Assembly (NCBI GenBank): GCA_019828595.1
Contig: JAHQRK010000019.1
Location: 1,054,001-1,118,000 of the forward strand
Reading direction: 5' to 3'
Length of the DNA: 64,000 bases
From: Aphanomyces cochlioides
Taxonomy: Eukaryota; Oomycota; Saprolegniomycetes; Saprolegniales; Verrucalvaceae
Part shown: piece by piece, positions 1 to 10,418 of the stretch
Layout: every line of letters starts with the position of its first letter
Position numbering within the stretch: position 1 is the first letter of the stretch
Translations under genes and position numbers: made by a program
The notes under the pieces: generated by a model
Seen by the model: the letters and a program-made list of their open reading frames with translations, nothing else
Told to the model about the DNA's origin: nothing
The model's database searches: none

Positions 1-392
1 CATGACTTGCATTATATTTCATACCTCTTGCATTTAATTTCGTATTTTTAAGCTTATATTTCGTGTCACGTGCATTTAAATTCGTATAAATACAAAATAT
101 ATTCAATCTCCTATTGAGATATGAAGTTTCACATGTGTTGCAGTGTTGGCTTGAGCTATGAATTCGTGACGGGCAGCCGCATATGAACTCTGCTGAGCTT
201 GCTTGATGCTCGCATTGACTTATATGGCGATCGAAGTGTCCTATCAATTTCTTATGAGTTCGATAACAATTTTTTGTTAATTTTTCTATGGACTTTTTCT
301 CTTCTCTGCGAAATTAAATGCACGTGATACGAAATATAAGCTAAAAAATACGAAATTAAATGCAAGAGGTATGAAATATAATGCAAGTCATG
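1..392. repeat. AT-rich foldback: 82-bp inverted repeat arms
   Basis: Bases 1-82 and 311-392 are near-perfect reverse complements, with a 228-bp spacer. Arms are built from motifs such as AAATTAAATGCA and ATACGAAATATA. The left arm may continue before the window. No coding potential is seen. It could be a foldback transposon or MITE, or simply an inverted repeat; no target duplication can be tested because the left end is cut off. Confidence 0.7.
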
Positions 393-423
393 TGAAATAT
401 AAATCGATTTTCGTCGCGGGCCA

Positions 424-508
424 CGAAATTAAATGCAAGTCATACGAAATATATTGCAAGTCATACGAAATATATTGCACGTGATACGAAATATATCGCA
501 AGTTAAAC
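424..508. repeat. short tandem repeat, about 21-bp unit
   Basis: The phrase GCAAGTCATACGAAATATAT recurs about every 21 bp with small changes. It is the same phrase family that makes up the arms of the neighbouring foldback, so the two probably share an origin. Bases 509-1169 hold no gene that I can support. Confidence 0.6.
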
Positions 509-1169
509 GAACTAAACCGGCAAATGGTGTAGTACAGTATTACATAGTACTTTCGATCATGGCGAGCTGCGAGATCGTGTCGTCGTGCGACGTGACCGAA
601 ACGAATTGAGCTGATTTGTAACACCATGTGCACCCATGACACGAAGCAAGAACTTTCGTGAAACCAACTGTGCAACATGCATACTCTAGCTGCCAACAAT
701 GTTGGCAGCAATGTTGGCAGCCTAGAGCAGCAAATATCGCCACAGACTTGCATGGGTTTGGTTATATCGACTGGCTGGTATGTTCATAAGTGATCAGTGA
801 ATCGTCCTGGCGAACGCAGCGCGGTCTGTTTCGTTGAGGGGCAACACTTAAAGGTGTGAAGGACCCATTTCTTGGCGTGAAAGAATTTCTTTCACACCAA
901 CAATCGCAATTGACGACAACATCGACACAACAACCTCCATGGAATACTGGTCCATTTTCGCGACACGCGGCATTCAAACTTTAAAAAGACCCTATTAATT
1001 AATATTTTTTGCAGGAAATAATATATAAATTATAACAGGATATCAAATTATAGTGGGGTCAGTATTTCTAGGTATGACTGTATGCTCTGGAAAGTGATAC
1101 TACACCTTTTTACCTTCAAGTTCAAGTATTCAAACTTTATAAATTGCACAAAAAATAGCCCGTGAAAAA

Positions 1170-1412
1170 TATTGTAGATTTGATACGAATTTCCAGACCC
1201 CGTTCAATCGAATCACGCCGGCGGATCGATTCATCAATCGACGCCATTGGCTAATAAATATTTTGGGCGATTGTGATTAGCTGAATAAAATTTAAGAGAA
1301 AGTACAGTTCCCATGAGAGAAAGTACTGTTCTAATTTTCATTCATTGGCGCGATTGGAGATTGATACTAAAAATCAATCCAAATTGGGAAATTTCTAGCG
1401 AATCCACAATAA
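1170..1412 (+). repeat. dispersed repeat, copy A
   Basis: About 240 bp is repeated, in the opposite orientation, at 61079-61320 near the other end of the window. Similarity is high across the whole length, with scattered substitutions and small indels. There is no open reading frame. The nature of the parent element is unknown. Confidence 0.75.
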
Positions 1413-1711
1413 TACCTTTACTTTTCTTTATAACTTTATCTTTGATGGCGTAGGTAACTGAAAATCACTCAATAATCGTCGGTGCTGCGCTTTGATCGCG
1501 ACTGCCCAGATCGGGCGAGGGCGGCGTGTACTCGTAGTCGACTTCTTCGTCGGCGTACATTTCGAAAATGTTCCTGATTGGCTCAGTGAGAGCCAATATG
1601 ACAGTTGGAAAAACAGTCCCAATTCAAACGGGACAGTGAATTGATTGTCCCCAGCGAGGGAGGCATCTCCGCAAAGCTTACGGGCTTTCGCCCTAAGTGT
1701 GGGAGGATGTA

Positions 1712-1885
1712 ACCATGCCATGTCTGGCAGGTACATGAGATGAAGGCGTGGTCTGCGGACTGACCTGGCGCCCTGCAGTAGCGGTTCCCCGCGGTCCGCT
1801 AAGAGAATGACTGGCCTTGGGAGGCCAGAGAAGTTGAAGCCTAAGTGAGGCTGAGCGACAGTCAACGAGAAACAAGAGAAGTATG
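1712..1885. repeat. direct repeat, copy 1 (LTR-like)
   Basis: About 175 bp (from CATGTCTGGCAGGTACAT to GAGACTTAG) recurs in the same orientation at 2790-2974, immediately before the copia gag remnant. The 0.9 kb between the copies may be an inserted segment or an internal part of a decayed element. The copies have clearly diverged, so this is old. Confidence 0.6.
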
Positions 1886-2633
1886 AGACTTAGGTTGCTT
1901 TAACTTTAATTCACTCTTACTCATCAGTCGCAGTTCACATGCGCCTGATATCCCCTGCGCCCAGTTACAAGGAGCTTCAGTAAAGGCAACACGGCAGAGA
2001 TGTCGGTAAGACGACCAGCGTTGTGGAGTTAGAGAAACAATCAGATATATATTTACTCTCTCGTGTCCACCCTCAGTCTCCTGGGCGCTCCCACTAGCCA
2101 TCGAACTCTTTACATGGTGGTCATTCTGGGGCCGCCCAACCGATCGTCGGCGGCGGTCGGCAAGATGGGAGCGCCCAGGGCTATCGGCGGGCACGACAAT
2201 TCGAGGTCCGTCCGTTGCAAAACAAACGTCGACTGGATTTGCTCTACAACGAAGCGAAACCAACCTGTGGTATGGCCGGTGGAATGAAGCATTGCCAAAT
2301 TGGAAGCGGCAGCAACAAGGTTGAATAGCACAAACTATCAAGCAACGAGCACTCGTGGCAGTCCCAAAGTGTCTGCATCGGTGAGCTTTGACAATCAGTG
2401 ACTATGACCTGTCGTTCCATCATAAATCCGGCCGACAAAATGTGGTGGCAGACGCTTTATCCCGATCTCCAGTCGAGCCAGCCCTACCAAAATCTCCACA
2501 TGGGCCATCCACGCGGTGCATTCAGACAACGCGTGGTACAGGAAAAGTATTCGAAGCATAACACAATGACCCACCTCGAGCTTTGAGAGTGGATGACGCT
2601 CGAAACCATCAGAAAGTGTGGCGAGTCTACCGA

Positions 2634-2787
2634 TATTGACACCAGCAGTGTCTGAGGGGACGAGTGCGGCGAGCCTGCCGGAAAGAGCATTTAGGTGCTC
2701 GAAGAGTGCGGCGAGTGTGCCCATTGAATATTGACACTGGCAGTGTCCAAGGGGACTAGTTGCGGCGAGCCTGCCGGAAAGAACGTG
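2634..2787. repeat. tandem duplication, about 100-bp period
   Basis: A block containing GTGCGGCGAGCCTGCCGGAAAG occurs twice (about 2634-2694 and 2736-2787), each preceded by a similar ATTGACAC-GCAGTGTC stretch. It lies just before the second LTR-like repeat. Confidence 0.5.
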
Positions 2788-2789
2788 TA

Positions 2790-2974
2790 ACCGTGCCATG
2801 TCTGGCAGGTACATAAGATGAGGGCGCGGTCTGCGCATTGACCTGGCGCCCTGCAGTAGCGGTTCCCCGCGCTCTGCTGTGTGAACGACTGGCCTTGGGA
2901 GGCCACAGAAGTTGAAGCTCCTAGTGAGGCTGTGCGATAGCCAACGAGAAGCAAGACAGGAATGAGACTTAGTC
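2790..2974. repeat. direct repeat, copy 2 (LTR-like)
   Basis: Second copy of the repeat at 1712-1885. It abuts the copia gag remnant starting near 3000, so it may be what is left of a 5' LTR or leader. No matching copy was found after the RNase H domain, so it is not a proven LTR of that element. Confidence 0.55.
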
Positions 2975-2999
2975 AGCCATAGCGAACGAGTCAAGGCCG

Positions 3000-4190
3000 T
3001 TGGAGCCATCAAGTGGCTCCCAACGAAACTTTGTTGGGAACAATTTTCACTATTGGCTCAAAGCCATCCGAAACCACTTGAAGGCAGCGCGATTCTGGGA
3101 TATCGTCGCTGGAACGGAAATCCGACCATCGACACCAGTCGAGGGTGCCCAATGGGACCACCTCGATCGGTTGGCCGTGACACTGCTCATGGACTCGATT
3201 CGAGATGATCTTCTTCTCGGAGTCACCGGTGAAGAATCAGCTGCTAGCATCTGGGAGACCATATGCAACAAGTACCTCGAGGTCAAATGGGGAACGAGTG
3301 CCAGCCTCCTTGGGAAGCTGACCAACCTCAAGATGGCTAGCGGCTCTGATGTAAACGAGCACCTCACAGTATTCAGAGAATACTCTGAGAAGCTCAACGA
3401 GATGGGCGAAGGGTTGAAGACCAGTCAACTAACAGCGTTGCTGCTTGGGTCGTTGCCCGACAGCTGGAACACTTTCAAGACCAGCTTCTGGATTCTCAAG
3501 TCAGCTCCAAGCTACGACGAGCTTGAAGCCAACATCAGAACCGAGGCAGCTCGTCGTGGAAGTGAGCTGGCTGCCAAGCGAAAGGTTCGACCAGATGGAG
3601 GCTTCCACCAAGTCCACAGCCAACACGGTCGGTCTACCCAATGGTGGACATGTAGCTGTTGAAGAAGGCGTCGTTCGAGGTTTCAAAGTTGTCCAGTCCG
3701 ACCTAGACGGTTGGATCTGTGACGCATGTGAGCTCGGCAAGAAGACTCGACGAGTCAAACTGCCGTCGTCGGCTGCATCGGTCAACCGATGCAATGCGAA
3801 AGTACACTCGGACTTCACTGGTCCAATCGAGACTCCTGCGCTGGATGGCTCTCGGTATGTGTGCCTCTTTGTTGACAGCCATTCTAGCTTCATCACTTGC
3901 TACTGTCTCACAAAGAAGAGTGAGTTCAATGAGCTGCTCGTCCAGCATCGAGCAGTCATCCAGAATAAACACAACCTGTCGCTCAGCGAGCTCCATTCAG
4001 ATAATGGAGGCGAGTTCGTAAACAAGCAACTGAAGGATTTCTGTGCCAAAGAAGGGATCCTTCACTCCACGTCGGTTCCATACACTAGCCAACAAAATGG
4101 CAAGGTGGAGGTCCGTTTTCGAGACGTCTTTGCCAAGGCTCGATCCATGCTGATCGACGGCACCTGCCAAAGCAACTGTGGGATCATGCT
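3000..4190 (+). pseudogene. Ty1/copia gag fused by deletion to integrase (defective)
   Basis: The first 200 or so codons are a copia gag (UBN2-like; NNFHYWLKAIRNHL, then GSLPDSWNTF). No ATG opens the frame, and a stop codon lies just upstream. The gag tail then jumps, with a frame change near 3,600, straight into the pre-integrase zinc region (DACELGKKTR) and the integrase core: VHSDFTGPIE, ELHSDNGGEF and NGKVE carry the expected D, D and E. The CCHC knuckle and the aspartic protease that should lie between are missing. A second frame change near 4,190 leads into the next feature. The element cannot make its own polyprotein. Confidence 0.85.
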
Positions 4191-6914
4191 GTGCAGTGCG
4201 CAGTCTACTGCCTCAATCGGTGTCCCAGCGGCACTCGCAAGACGACTGCGTTCGACCTGTGGCACGGGTACCAGCCGAATCTCAGTACCATGCGTGTATT
4301 CGGCAGCTTGTGCTATGTGCACATTCCAAGCAAAGTCAATGTGAGCACAGATGCCGGGAGGGCAAAAACCAAGCGACAGAAACTGGACTACAAGGCCGTC
4401 AGAGGCATCTTCCTAGGCTATGCCGAGGACCGACACGCCTACAAAGTGCTCGACTGCACTACAGGACAGCTGCTGGTATCCATCCACGTCACGTTTGACG
4501 AACTGGATTCTGTCGCGTCTCAAGAATTGAAGCGGAAGGAGCTGCACAAGTTGGCACAGATCCACGACTTGACGTTCGACTTCTACAGCCGCCAAGCTTC
4601 CCAGGACGTCGACTTCCTCTTCAATGGAGAGACTACGAAGGACACTCTCGACGACGAAGAAATCAACGCTTTGGAGAGCTTCGTGCAACAGTTCAGCATC
4701 CCAGATAATGATTTGGGAGAAATCAATCTGGCTGCACCACATGGCAGTCACCTTGTATGCCACAACCTGGACTTCAGCCCGTCCAGCTCCAAGCTGCTCA
4801 AGCTGTCTAGGCTGCAAGCTCAATCTGAAGAGCTCGTCAGAGCTGAAGTCGAAATGGCCAAAGCGGAAGCATACAGTGCTGCTGTTCCCGCTTCCAGTGT
4901 TCCCATTCCACGCAACTATGAAGAGGCTATGGCCTCCAAGGAGTGGGAGCACTGGATGGTTGCCATCGAAAAGGAGTTGGCGTCCGTCAAGTCAAATGGC
5001 ACGTGGAAGTACGTCAAGCCTCCTCAAGACAGAAAAACGCTCAAGACCACGTGGGTCTTCCGCGTCAAAGAGAAGAGCGACGGCTCGATCGAGCGATTCA
5101 AGGCTCGACTGGTCGTCAAGGGGTTCCTGCAAGTCAAGGGCCTCGACTACGATGAGGTGTTCGCGCCGGTCATGAGACTTGAAAGCCTGCGCACACTCCT
5201 CGCCATAGGCAATGCACTCGACTTGTCCATCGACCAAATGGATATCGACACTGCGTTCCTCAACGGAACATTGGAAGAAGAGATCTATCTCGACCTCCCT
5301 GAGGGTCTACAGATGAGGGACATCATCACAGATGCTAACTGGATAGGTGACTCTGGACTCGTAAGCAGTGCACCGCAAGTGTCGTTCTTGCTTATCAAAG
5401 CCTTGTATGGGCTCAAGCAGGCTCCCAGGGAATGGTTCAAGGTGCTGACAACCTTCCTGGGAGGCATCGGCTTCGAGAAAACGAACGTCGAAAGCTGCAT
5501 CTATGTGCGACGGCTGAAAAGCCAGCTGGCCATTGTGGCTATCTACGTGGATGACTTGGTCATCGTGGCTGAGAATGACAATGTGATGGCAGATGTGAAG
5601 ACGGCCATCAAGAGCCGCTTTGCGTCCAAAGACATGGGACCGATCCACTATATCCTCGGCATCCGCGTCGTACGCGACCGTGAGAAGCGCATCATGCACA
5701 TCTCACAGCCGCTGAATGCCAAGAACATGTTAAAGCGCTTTGACCTGGATCAAGCCAGACCAGCCACCACACCGCTCAATAAGGTGTTGGATGGAAGCGA
5801 CTGTCCATCGGATGGGCATGTCCGGACTGAAGCCGAGCGCCTCAACTATGCCAACTTCCGTCAAGGCATCGGCTCGCTGATGTATCTGATGCTTGGGACG
5901 AGACCGGATCTCGCCTATGCTGTCCAAGCCCTCAGTCGCTACCTGAACAATCCAGGCAAGTCGCATATCGGCAAAATGAAGCAAGTTATGCGCTACGTCG
6001 CTGGCACGATCGACTATGGTCTGGTCTACCGCGGCTCTGACCTCGATCTGCGAGACTACACCGACTATGCCGCCAACCCAGACACTCGCCGATCGGTCAG
6101 TGGGTACTGCACATATGTTGGTGACTGTTTGGTGTCTTGGGCATCCCAATGCCAGCGTATCGTGGCGCAATCGACCACCGAGGCCGAGTATATCGCTCTG
6201 GCTCAAGCCGCCAAGGAAGTGCTATTCATGCGCACTCTCAACTGTGAGCTTGGCAATCCCATAGCCACCGGCGTTATCCTCCATGCTGACAACCAGCCGG
6301 CAATTGCGACTGCGACTAATCCAGTCCATCATTCACGGACGAAACACATCGACGTCCGATACCACTTCGTCCGTGAACGCATCCAGCTGCAGGAGCTGCG
6401 TCTTGAGTACGTGCCCTCGAAGGACAACGTCGTCGATCTCTTCACCAAACCACTACCTGCGGCTATCATTCTCCAACTTAGGGACAAGCTGGGCTTAGCC
6501 AAGCCACCGTTGGCCTCTGGTGCCCCTCTCTCGAATTATGTTTTGATTTGGCAACGCGTACCAGCGACTCCACCAGCCTGTCCACACACCAATCTACGCG
6601 TACCAGCGTCTCGCAGTCTATGGACTGCTCATGTGTGCGTCCTGCTGCTCGGTGTGAATGCACTTCTCCTGCGGCACGTACCAGTGCTCTGGTCTCTGTT
6701 GGGATCTCATCAAAAACTTCTTGGTCGAATGTCCGACCTCATCAAAAACCGGCACTGGTCCCTGTCGCGACCTCATCAAAAACACCCCGGTCCTGCACGA
6801 CCATATAAACGGCACCAAGTCCAAGTGGTTTTCTCCCATTCAATGGTTTCCACCTCTGGCAGACGATGGAACTGGCCAGTCCGGGAGGGTGTTGATTTCC
6901 ATGCTCAACTATGA
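4191..6914 (+). pseudogene. Ty1/copia integrase C-terminus, reverse transcriptase and RNase H
   Basis: A long open frame continuing the copia polyprotein. Integrase C-terminal part: FDLWHGYQPNLSTMRVFGS. Reverse transcriptase: FAPVMRLESLRTLLAI, QMDIDTAFLNG, KALYGLKQAPREW and the catalytic YVDD box near residue 452. RNase H: SGYCTYVGDCLVSW, AQSTTEAEYIAL and HSRTKHIDVRYHFVRE, ending near LFTKPLP. About 150 further codons run through non-conserved sequence to a stop at 6914. The RT and RNase H look intact, but they depend on an upstream part broken by deletion and frame changes, so I class it as a defective element. No convincing LTR pair was found. Confidence 0.88.
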
Positions 6915-7248
6915 GCCTCTGAGTTGTCTATTGCCTGACCAGTTGGAATCCCTCGTCCATTGTGACAATTGATGTACGGTGCTTTGTCAGGGTTAGGGAT
7001 ATATCTATTCCCGGCACCCCTTAGAGTACTAGTAGTCGCGTGGCTGTCTCTCTTACTCCTGTAAATACACCTCTTACATCACGTGTCTTGTTAGTTCACA
7101 CTGGCTCCACAACGGCGCTTCGACGCCAGAAACCAGACGTCGACTCTGCCGTGGCCATCTGCAAAGACGACTGACATTCAGAGTGGCCAATGAAGGGATC
7201 CCCTTATACTAAAGGCAATGTTCCACCATGTTCACCAAATCAATACAT
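6915..7248. other. non-coding stretch after the copia element
   Basis: No gene is supported. The sequence around 6990-7130 (ATATATCTATTC, then TGTAAATACACC, then GGCTCCACAACG) reads like the end of a retrotransposon LTR. A similar ending, on the minus strand, is seen near 2010-2060, but no full repeat pair was established. Confidence 0.3.
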
Positions 7249-7378
7249 GTGAGGTCGCACGTATTCGCTACCCACTAAGAAGAAGGTCGGCCGTCATCGC
7301 CTTATTCATCTTTTCACGAAGCTAGTCGCTCGATGTCCACGAGAGACTTGAACCTCCTGAGGTCAGTTTGTCCCCGAC
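7249..7378 (+). repeat. direct repeat left of secreted-protein gene
   Basis: This block, which includes GAGACTTGAACCTCCTGAGG, recurs at about 8813-8926 in the same orientation. The 1.4 kb between the copies holds the secreted-protein gene at 7553. The sequence just after it (to about 7420) also resembles 10100-10142, so it belongs to a wider dispersed family. Confidence 0.65.
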
Positions 7379-7552
7379 AAGTTGTCCCAACATCTCGAAA
7401 TGGGTGCTTTGTGTAGTCATGAGAGCGCGCAGCCATGACGACGCAGGTCGAATTGTGTGGGACATTTACTGTATTGCGGCTCACTCTCCTGGACTAAAAC
7501 CACGTTTGGTTTCTTCGCTCTTGATCGTTTTCAGTTTAAAATTTGCCTTGTC

Positions 7553-7960
7553 ATGCGTCTTGTCCTCGCTCTTATTGTTGCCCTGATTGCGACGGCCGCT
7601 GGTGGTGGAGCTCGTCTGCGTGAAGAAGGACGTAAACCATTGCACAAGATGGACAGGATCGCTTCCGGCAAGGAGTTTGTGCCTCCTCGGAAACCAAGAG
7701 TAGAAGATCTTCTAGATTCGCCCCGTTCTCCACGTTCCCCTGGTTCTCCACGTTCCCCTGGTTCTCCTCGTTCCCCTGGTTCTCCTCTTTCCCCTGGTTC
7801 TCCTCGTTCCCCTGGTTCTCCACGGACTCCTCCTGCAGAAAAAAAATCGAAGGCCGCTCGTGTCCGTGGAGCAGTCTCGAAAGGCTTGTCCAAGGTTGGC
7901 GGATGCATCTCAGCGTGTTTTCTTGGCCCCGGGTCAATGGCCGGAAGTAGAAAGGGCTGA
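7553..7960 (+). CDS. small secreted protein with SPRSPG repeats (candidate effector)
   Basis: A 135-residue protein. The start chosen is the ATG at 7553 because it opens directly into a textbook signal peptide (MRLVLALIVALIATAAG). The mature part is basic, then has about six copies of the hexapeptide SPRSPG (residues about 60-95, DNA unit 18 bp at about 7721-7832), then a lysine/arginine-rich tail with two cysteines. The repeat suggests an extended, possibly glycosylated or cell-wall-interacting chain; no enzyme domain is visible. There is no true RxLR motif (only ARLREEGR after the cleavage site). The 16 bases before the ATG match those before the gene ending at 14586, so the two are probably related. 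Function is unknown; a secreted or host-interaction role is inference. Confidence 0.6.
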   Translation: MRLVLALIVALIATAAGGGARLREEGRKPLHKMDRIASGKEFVPPRKPRVEDLLDSPRSPRSPGSPRSPGSPRSPGSPLSPGSPRSPGSPRTPPAEKKSKAARVRGAVSKGLSKVGGCISACFLGPGSMAGSRKG

Positions 7961-8812
7961 ATTCACGCTTCCCAGAATGTAACTGGTACTAGTACAAGAA
8001 ATCAAAGAATACGCAGTTCACTCGTCGGCCCATTTAACAACGCTAAACAGATTGTATTTTCGTGCCATCTCGTCTCTTAATTCGCATGCATCTTGCTGCC
8101 GTCGTAGGAATTGTACTGAACCAACATCCTGTTTACTTCAAGAAACTCGCGGATCCTCCTTGAAGGATTTGTTTAACAGTGAAAGGTCTGAAGGGGGTTG
8201 GATATCATGCGGCAAGCTTCGGATAAGCCAGCCGAAGCTCCAAAATCAAGAGTCGCCTGTGTCCTTGGTGGTGGTCGCCAAAGGCATGTCTGGGCACACA
8301 TCAAAGTAATGTGGTCGACTCTTCTTTCCCAATTAACACCGCCATTAAAGGACCACGCAAGACGAATTAAGTACACCGCTTATACGAACGGAGCTCACGT
8401 GAGAGGCCGGACAAAGTACAGTCAATTCCTTATCAATAACGGTACAGGAATGAAGATTGCATTATGTCAAGCCTGCCGAGAAAGCTCGTCAAACTGATCG
8501 AAATCGGCCAATAGCACTGCCATGGATGCACACTTTGCAACGCGATTGAAGGAAAAGTCTCGCAGTAGCCTCCTGAAAGACAGACATTGCCTGACATACC
8601 GACGCCTAGGAAGCAATGGTGTCTTTTGGCTAGCTCGATTGCAGATACGCAGCCAGAGCTGGCCTCTCACGAGATGGTTGACACTGACATGCTTTGGATG
8701 GCCGAGAGTGGAAGCAAGGGGAGTGAGAGAGTCGCCAATTCTGTTTTGTTGGTTTTCAAAGTACCAGTGAGGTATTACCAACTGACCATACTCCGTGAAC
8801 AAAGTTTGTTGC

Positions 8813-8926
8813 TTCATGTGAGGTTGCACGTACTAAAAAGTACGGCAGTCATCGCCTTATTCATGAAGCTGGTCGCTCGATGTCCATGAGAGACTTGAAC
8901 CTCCTGAGGTCAGTTTGTCCCCGACG
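8813..8926 (+). repeat. direct repeat right of secreted-protein gene
   Basis: Second copy of the repeat at 7249-7378; see there. Identity is high over the core GTCATCGCCTTATTCAT to GTTTGTCCCCGAC. Confidence 0.65.
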
Positions 8927-10142
8927 GCTCATTGGCAACGACGGACCATCCCCGTGAAAAGATTGACCAGGCAATGAATTTCACTGCCTGGCAGATGACT
9001 TGATGGAATTTGCAAGGTGATCAACCTTGCTTATGAATATTGTCCAATTGAAAATAACTTCTAGTATGATTGGTTGTCTTTTTTTTGTGAAAACATGCAT
9101 GTTGCTTTCGAGACTTCAAGACAACGACGTGCGCAGGATTGCCTCCTCTCATTGAGTCAGTCACAACGAAATGTTCGTGGATTGTTTGCATTCAGGCCCA
9201 AAACAAGAATTCATTGTCAAATCTGTTGATTAAAAGACACATTAAATTCCATTCTGTGTGTCTCTCAATCAACAAGTAAAGATAAACAACAGATCAGTAA
9301 ATCCTGAATAATTTAGTTCTATGTCATACTTGATACCTGGATAGAGTTCTTTGACCTTGCCAAATGATTATGGTGAGGATCTCATTTGCCTATCCCTGTA
9401 GAGACTTTTCATCGCACTTCTGTAGCCACTGAGGGGGTACCAAGTTGAATGTTAGGCTTGTTTTTAACTGTCCGAATAATAAATTTAAGGAAGTCACCGT
9501 AAACAAAGGTGTTAAGATCTATCGAGCACACAGTAGACGAGATTGAAAGTTGTAGGAGCAAGTGTGTGCGACCTAAAAGGGATGCTCAATTCACAATCTG
9601 ACTGTTTCCAAACGATTATTTTGCACGAGTGTCCGAGCTTATCCTGCTTATCCTATTTCGGCGCGCGTCTTCCACGGTGAAGTTGTCGATGCTGCTTGAC
9701 ATGCGAGCATATCCTTTCTTTTCAGCTATTGGACAATAATTTTCTATATTTATGTATTTTGATTGGATAGAACTTTCTCAAGGCAGGTTGCCTTGCAAAT
9801 GTGTGTGTGAAATTGAACTTTGAACATTTATTTTTATTCCATAGAAACATAAAGATAAAATATTTGAAATATTAAAATTCTCCAACATTTATGGAATTTG
9901 CAAGTCACCACACCTTGCTTCAGTACTGAAACATACTATATTGCCTTACTACCATGTAATTCTGGATTATGTACATCTTTTTCGTGTCGGCAGCGAGCAC
10001 GTGCGACTACGTTAAGAAGATCCAAAGATTGTTCACCGGGTGCACGCAGATTGCATCAGGGGTGTCACTTCAGCCTTCAATCCCCAGAGGTGCGCTTCGA
10101 AAGTAACAAGTTGTACCACCATCTTGAAATGGGTGCTCCATG
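8927..10142. other. AT-rich stretch without a supported gene
   Basis: Only short, compositionally random open frames on both strands. No recognisable protein, RNA or terminal repeat was seen. The last 40 bases resemble 7374-7420. Confidence 0.4.
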
Positions 10143-10418
10143 TTGGGCTTGATTCGACAAAAAGACAACTGCACTGTCATGTATGTCTCGCATCAGTTCG
10201 ATGACTTTCTTCTGTTGAATCAGAAGTCGCTTGAGCTCTAAAAGTGAAGACGAAGACCACACTGACGATCCCGACAACGTGAACTACGCCACACACACTG
10301 GGTAAGTTAATAACTTCGTCATGATTCTCGAATGGTATTCAAGGTCTCAACAACAGCGAACAATAGATGAACGAACTTCAGAATCGGAGTCTTCCGTCCT
10401 TAAGAATGTTAGATGTAA
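10143..10418 (+). repeat. dispersed repeat, left part (interrupted copy)
   Basis: Matches 39479-39673 in the same orientation (GGCTTGATTCG, then TAAGTTAATAACTTCGTCATG, then TCTTCCGTCCTTAA). About 100 bases near 10184-10275 have no counterpart there. The homology stops at GATGTA (10413-10418) and resumes at GGATAAG (13126), which shows that the bases between were inserted. Confidence 0.75.

Noticed and set aside
424..508. CRISPR array
   Set aside because: The units are directly tandem with no unique spacers, AT-rich, and the setting is eukaryotic.
1712..2974. LTR pair of a complete small retrotransposon
   Set aside because: The repeats are similar, but no TG...CA tips, target duplication or internal retroelement domain was found between them.
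7580..7640. RxLR effector motif in the secreted protein
   Set aside because: The sequence is ARLREEGR; it lacks the R-x-L-R spacing.
7531..7937. Two minus-strand frames with collagen-like (GERGEP) and EENQGN repeats opposite the secreted-protein gene
   Set aside because: They are the other-strand reading of an 18-bp repeat without stops. Neither has a signal peptide, and the plus strand does.
8467..8829. 120-codon minus-strand frame
   Set aside because: No similarity or gene-like features; several equal-length frames overlap it.
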